Of a stretch of DNA of 64,000 bases, positions 61,161-64,000 are shown one piece after another. This DNA comes from Ruminococcaceae bacterium UBA7212. GTDB lineage: Bacteria; Bacillota; Clostridia; Oscillospirales; Acutalibacteraceae. Below the pieces are notes generated by a model. The model was not told the DNA's origin. It did no database searches and was given only the letters and a program-made list of their open reading frames with translations. The stretch covers positions 75,649 to 139,648 of the forward strand of contig DKUE01000007.1 in NCBI GenBank assembly GCA_002490525.1, given 5' to 3'. The position numbers and the translations under genes are program-made. Every line of letters starts with the position of its first letter. Within the stretch, counting starts at the first letter, position 1.

Positions 61161-61718
61161 TTAATAAAGAGTCCTGCTGATAATCTCCAAGACAGTGGTG
61201 GGTTCATAGTCCTGACGCAGTAGAGCAGACAGCATCAGAGAAAATAAAACATCAGCAAATCTTTCCTCTGTAAACTGCTCCGTAAATGCATCGGCCCGAA
61301 TCCTTACATCCTGTTTTAACGCAGCACACAGCTCATCCAGGATATGCTGCCTGGTCTGCTGCATTTTTCGTTTCCCATCGGATTTACCTTCCTGCATAAA
61401 GCCCAGAGAGTGTAGCGTAAAAAATCCGGGATACTGTTTGCAACCATATTCCATGCGCCCATATATCCACACAACGCAGGTCTGAATGTCCTGAAACACA
61501 GCAGTGTCTTCCGGGCGGTGGAAAATCTCGCGCCAAACGCTTTCTACCGTAGCACACACCAATGTAGCTTTAGAATCAAAGTAGTTGTAGATGGAACCCA
61601 CTGATACCCCACAGGTTGCCGCAACAGAACGAATACTAATCGCAGACCATCCCTGTTGCTGAATCAGTTTTCGACTGGTTTGCAAAATATCCTCTTTTGA
61701 TGTTATAACTGTATTCAT
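61161..61718 (-). CDS. TetR/AcrR-family repressor
   Basis: A 185-residue regulator with the TetR DNA-binding N-terminus (SKEDILQTSRKLIQQQGWSA, SIRSVAATCGVSVGSIYNYF) and a helical ligand-binding C-terminus. GAGGTGATTGG precedes the ATG. Its own gene and the downstream membrane protein carry the same palindrome, so the pair is probably an autoregulated efflux or stress unit. The membrane protein is too small to be a full MFS pump, so what it does is unclear. Confidence 0.9.
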   Translation of the reverse strand: MNTVITSKEDILQTSRKLIQQQGWSAISIRSVAATCGVSVGSIYNYFDSKATLVCATVESVWREIFHRPEDTAVFQDIQTCVVWIYGRMEYGCKQYPGFFTLHSLGFMQEGKSDGKRKMQQTRQHILDELCAALKQDVRIRADAFTEQFTEERFADVLFSLMLSALLRQDYEPTTVLEIISRTLY

Positions 61719-61733
61719 CCAATCACCTCAATA

Positions 61734-61746
61734 TGAACAATGTTCA
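61734..61746. promoter_or_regulatory. TetR operator, copy 2
   Basis: TGAACAATGTTCA, 15 bases upstream of the tetR start. It differs from copy 1 only at the central base. Confidence 0.7.
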
Positions 61747-61822
61747 GTATAACGGTTTATTTCCGTGTTGTCAAGCACACTTATTAAGAACTAGAAAACC
61801 GTATTTTTACCCAACATTGTTT

Positions 61823-61996
61823 TTACGCAAGCACTTGGTGAAGTGAGGGGGCGGAAGTCATTAAAAAGACCCGTTTGCCATAATGCTGTCCGCCAAAATA
61901 ATCTACCCACACATAACCGTACTTTTTCCGTTTTCTTCAATATTTTTAAATTTCATATTCCTGTTGTATTTTTGCTCTGATTTTAACAGTTTCCAT
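61823..61996 (-). pseudogene. Possible remnant of a small gene
   Basis: On the minus strand KYGYVWVDYFGGQHYGKRVF continues to a TAA at 61823-61825 but has no start in frame. Adding one A to a run of five (near 61921) joins it to MKFKNIEENG from an ATG at 61956. Another short frame starts at 61996. No family is recognised. It may be a decayed short gene. The 61747-62016 gap holds nothing else. Confidence 0.3.
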
Positions 61997-62016
61997 AGGT
62001 TTGTCCTCACAAAAAA

Positions 62017-63861
62017 TTAAATAGAAACACACGGATTTTCAGCCTTTCTGACGCCGGCGTTGTCATAAATGCGCTGTTTGTTTTTTCGCCAATCGGAGTT
62101 GATTGAAGAAATGTTGTTGCGGAATCGGATGTTTCTTTCCTTTTTGGTTTTCGGTTTTACGGCATTATTCGGAGAATAGCTGTTTATATATTTTCTTGTG
62201 ATTTCGATGAAGTTATCTTCAACCGAAATATCGTGCAGACCGTAGTCAATATCATGCATGAGTAAAAACCATTTTCTGCCTCTGCCGATATAGTTGTTTT
62301 TCGCAATATAGTTATCTGCCTTTTCATCAAAATACAGTCCCGCATAACCGTGACCGCCTTCAAGATAATTACCGCTTACGACATTCTTTTTACCCATTAA
62401 ATGTCTGCCCAAAATATAAAGTCCGGCACCGTCATACAAATGATTTTCAATGATATGTGTTACACGGTTATTGCGGATTTTGCAGTTGCACATGGGTGTT
62501 TCAAGACCCCAGCCCCAGCCTACTGAAATACCTGTATAACTTCCATAGGATACATCATTATGGTCAACAACAACATTCTGCACATAACCTATGAGAATTC
62601 CTACGCCGCCCAAATAGCTTTGTCCGAACCGACTTACAATGTTGTCGCAGATAACTATGCCTTTTGAAACACTTGATTTAAATGGTTCTTCAACTATGAA
62701 ACTACCTGCTGAAATTGCGCCCGCCCCGATTTCATAAAAATGATTACGGTACAGCAATATATCATTGGATTCGCCGTCATATTTGACGCCCATTCCACCG
62801 ACGCCGTGTACGGTGCATCCGATAAAATGAATGCCGTCGGCGGCTGAGATATTTAAAGCCGCAGGGGGAGTTCTCCATGCAGTTACGCCGTCTAGCGTGT
62901 CAAGCCGGCTGACTCCCTGTCCGTCAACATATCCGATTTCCGACGGACTGTTCCAGTTGGTATAGCTGAACTCGATATTCTCAAATCTGATGTTGCCGCA
63001 CCCGTTTATGTCAAAAATCGTTTCGATTTGCGGTATTTCAAAAACAAGCTCGTTAATCTTTGTTGCGTCTTGCGGATAATAGTATAAATCCTTGTTTTCA
63101 AAGTCGTAATACCATTCATTTGGTTCGCTTAAAAGGGAAAGCGCATTTTCAAGCCACACTTTCGGCTTTGCAATTTTTGAACTTCTGGGCTCATAAAACC
63201 TTTCTTTACATATTTCATCTAAATCTACAACAATACCCTTTTTCTCAGTTGTAAAATTACCCGGCTTGATTATTGAATGTGTCCAAGCCTCAATTATATG
63301 TATTTCACCGTTGTTTAAATTAAAAATTTTCATTGCGCTGTCAAACGCATGGGGCAAAAGGATTTGCTTGGTTTTATCAAGCCACTTCCCCTCAAAAACT
63401 TCCTTGGTACAGTCAGCGTTTTTCTTTGGAAATCTTGCACGAACCGCCAAATTTCCGTTCACATAAAGCTGACGGAATTTTTCGACATCAACATGAGCTT
63501 TATAGATTCCGTTTTTATACTCTTTCCAACCGCCGCACAGCCTGATGCTTGCCAGCATTGATGTTTTACCCGAAGAGCAAAATACAATAGGTAAATTGCT
63601 TTTTGGCGTTTTATTCAGATGCAATGTTTCTTTAAAGCGGTAGTCGCCGTTTTTAAGTTCAATAAAAATGCTGTCATTTTCACTTGCATCATCAATACTG
63701 AGACTGACTGCCTGATTATAAGCTCTTTCTATATCCTGCATTTCATTGCCTTGCACGTAAATAACATAAGGTTTACTGTATTCTCGGATTTTCACATCGT
63801 CTATATGCAGATTATAAGGCTTTGCTTTTTTTAAAGTTGGAAAACAATATGTAGTTCTCAT
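62017..63861 (-). CDS. Right-handed beta-helix glycosidase, GH141-like
   Basis: A 614-residue protein without signal peptide. The N-terminal alpha/beta part (IYVQGNEMQDIERAYNQAV, GDYRFKETLHLNKT) precedes a beta-helix (about 270-600) with NIRFENIEFSYTNWNSPSEI, RTPPAALNISAADGIHFIGC and GISVGWGWG. The YYYPQD and WRTPPAAL wording matches GH141, whose members include an alpha-L-fucosidase acting on pectin side chains and a xylanase. Fucosidase activity would fit this cluster, but the gene is outside the regulon signature and is separated from it by four small genes. CGGAGGCAGAA precedes the ATG. Confidence 0.65.
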   Translation of the reverse strand: MRTTYCFPTLKKAKPYNLHIDDVKIREYSKPYVIYVQGNEMQDIERAYNQAVSLSIDDASENDSIFIELKNGDYRFKETLHLNKTPKSNLPIVFCSSGKTSMLASIRLCGGWKEYKNGIYKAHVDVEKFRQLYVNGNLAVRARFPKKNADCTKEVFEGKWLDKTKQILLPHAFDSAMKIFNLNNGEIHIIEAWTHSIIKPGNFTTEKKGIVVDLDEICKERFYEPRSSKIAKPKVWLENALSLLSEPNEWYYDFENKDLYYYPQDATKINELVFEIPQIETIFDINGCGNIRFENIEFSYTNWNSPSEIGYVDGQGVSRLDTLDGVTAWRTPPAALNISAADGIHFIGCTVHGVGGMGVKYDGESNDILLYRNHFYEIGAGAISAGSFIVEEPFKSSVSKGIVICDNIVSRFGQSYLGGVGILIGYVQNVVVDHNDVSYGSYTGISVGWGWGLETPMCNCKIRNNRVTHIIENHLYDGAGLYILGRHLMGKKNVVSGNYLEGGHGYAGLYFDEKADNYIAKNNYIGRGRKWFLLMHDIDYGLHDISVEDNFIEITRKYINSYSPNNAVKPKTKKERNIRFRNNISSINSDWRKNKQRIYDNAGVRKAENPCVSI

Positions 63862-63944
63862 TTCTGCCTCCGATAAAAACTATTTTATTTGTTCATTGTT
63901 ATGATTTTTCCGATTATAGATTAAAAATATTAAAGCCGCATTGT

Positions 63945-64000
63945 CGGAGAGAGTGAGATTCGAACTCACGTGCCCGTTAGAGCAAGCGCATTTCGAGTCA
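63945..64000 (-). tRNA. tRNA-Ser 3' part (anticodon probably CGA), cut by window
   Basis: Read on the minus strand the window edge shows a loop CTCGAAA, then a variable arm with TGCTC/GGGCA, a perfect T-arm (GTGAG-TTCGAAT-CTCAC), the acceptor 3' strand and discriminator G (position 63945); CCA is not encoded. The long variable arm and discriminator G indicate tRNA-Ser, and the loop gives CGA. The last three bases visible (TGA) do not pair well with the 3' side of the anticodon stem (TGCGC), so a degenerate or rearranged copy cannot be excluded. Confidence 0.65.

Noticed and set aside
61823..61996. A real short gene between tetR and the beta-helix gene
   Set aside because: It needs a frameshift correction and has no recognisable family, so it is listed only as a low-confidence remnant.
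1..64000. CRISPR array, insertion sequence, prophage or integrase
   Set aside because: No spaced direct repeats, transposase, integrase or phage structural genes were seen. Repeats are short palindromic intergenic elements.

Overview
The window looks like a chromosomal piece of a Bacillota genome, most likely a gut-type Clostridia (Oscillospirales-like). This is inferred from the strong AGGAGG-type ribosome binding sites, the absence of any SusC/SusD-type outer-membrane genes, the PadR/permease-prefix pair, the radical-SAM MtaB, the RNase M5-like toprim gene and the dispersed palindromic repeats of a kind I associate with gut clostridia. No species can be named.

Layout. (1) 1-3.3 kb: forward housekeeping genes (3' end of holA, a toprim protein, an asparaginase) followed by uronate isomerase uxaC. 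(2) 3.3-4.5 kb: a non-coding zone with a convincing unannotated small RNA on the minus strand (promoter 3611-3639, body to about 3348, terminator), an HTH gene without a normal start, and several inverted repeats. (3) 4.5-19.3 kb: ordinary mixed genes: SCP2 protein, PadR regulator pair, GPH sugar transporter plus a GH2 glycosidase, an ABC exporter pair, mtaB, an esterase, a phosphoesterase lipoprotein, a Nudix hydrolase with no standard start codon, and a HAD phosphatase. Dispersed repeats occupy the gaps. (4) 19.4-58.6 kb: one large glycan-degradation region without mobile elements. It holds a ten-gene minus operon (32591 to 19376), a six-gene minus operon (44755 to 36045), a three-gene plus operon (44975 to 48837), two two-gene minus operons (53618-48904 and 58442-54558), a single plus GH95-like gene and two paralogous AraC regulators. 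(5) 58.7-64 kb: small regulators, a frameshifted DUF2935 gene, a TetR/membrane-protein pair with matching palindromic operators, a GH141-like beta-helix protein and the 3' part of a tRNA-Ser.

How the glycan region fits together. Exo-glycosidases cover alpha-L-fucose or alpha-L-galactose (GH29, GH95, GH95-like), alpha-galactose (GH110-like), beta-galactose (GH35, two GH2), alpha-GalNAc-type linkages (two GH101/GH129-like TIM barrels) and a GH18 domain. Most lack signal peptides, so they should act on imported oligosaccharides. The secreted or membrane-anchored proteins are three transmembrane phosphoesterases, an alkaline-phosphatase-superfamily lipoprotein and the GH18. The ten-gene operon also encodes what looks like a complete oxidative route for an L-sugar: glucose-dehydrogenase-like enzyme, lactonase, zinc dehydrogenase, tagaturonate reductase UxaB and altronate dehydratase UxaA. 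No ABC or PTS sugar importer lies in this region. The only transporter-like proteins are a PnuC/SWEET-fold protein inside a glycosidase operon and an unrecognised multi-pass membrane protein.

The strongest new observation is regulatory. Five operon promoters (a sixth is weaker) carry a related 27-bp element placed exactly 25 nt upstream of a -10 box, with no recognisable -35. At two of them the element also lies in the leader of a divergently transcribed AraC gene, in the same geometry both times. This points to one regulon run by the two AraC paralogues.
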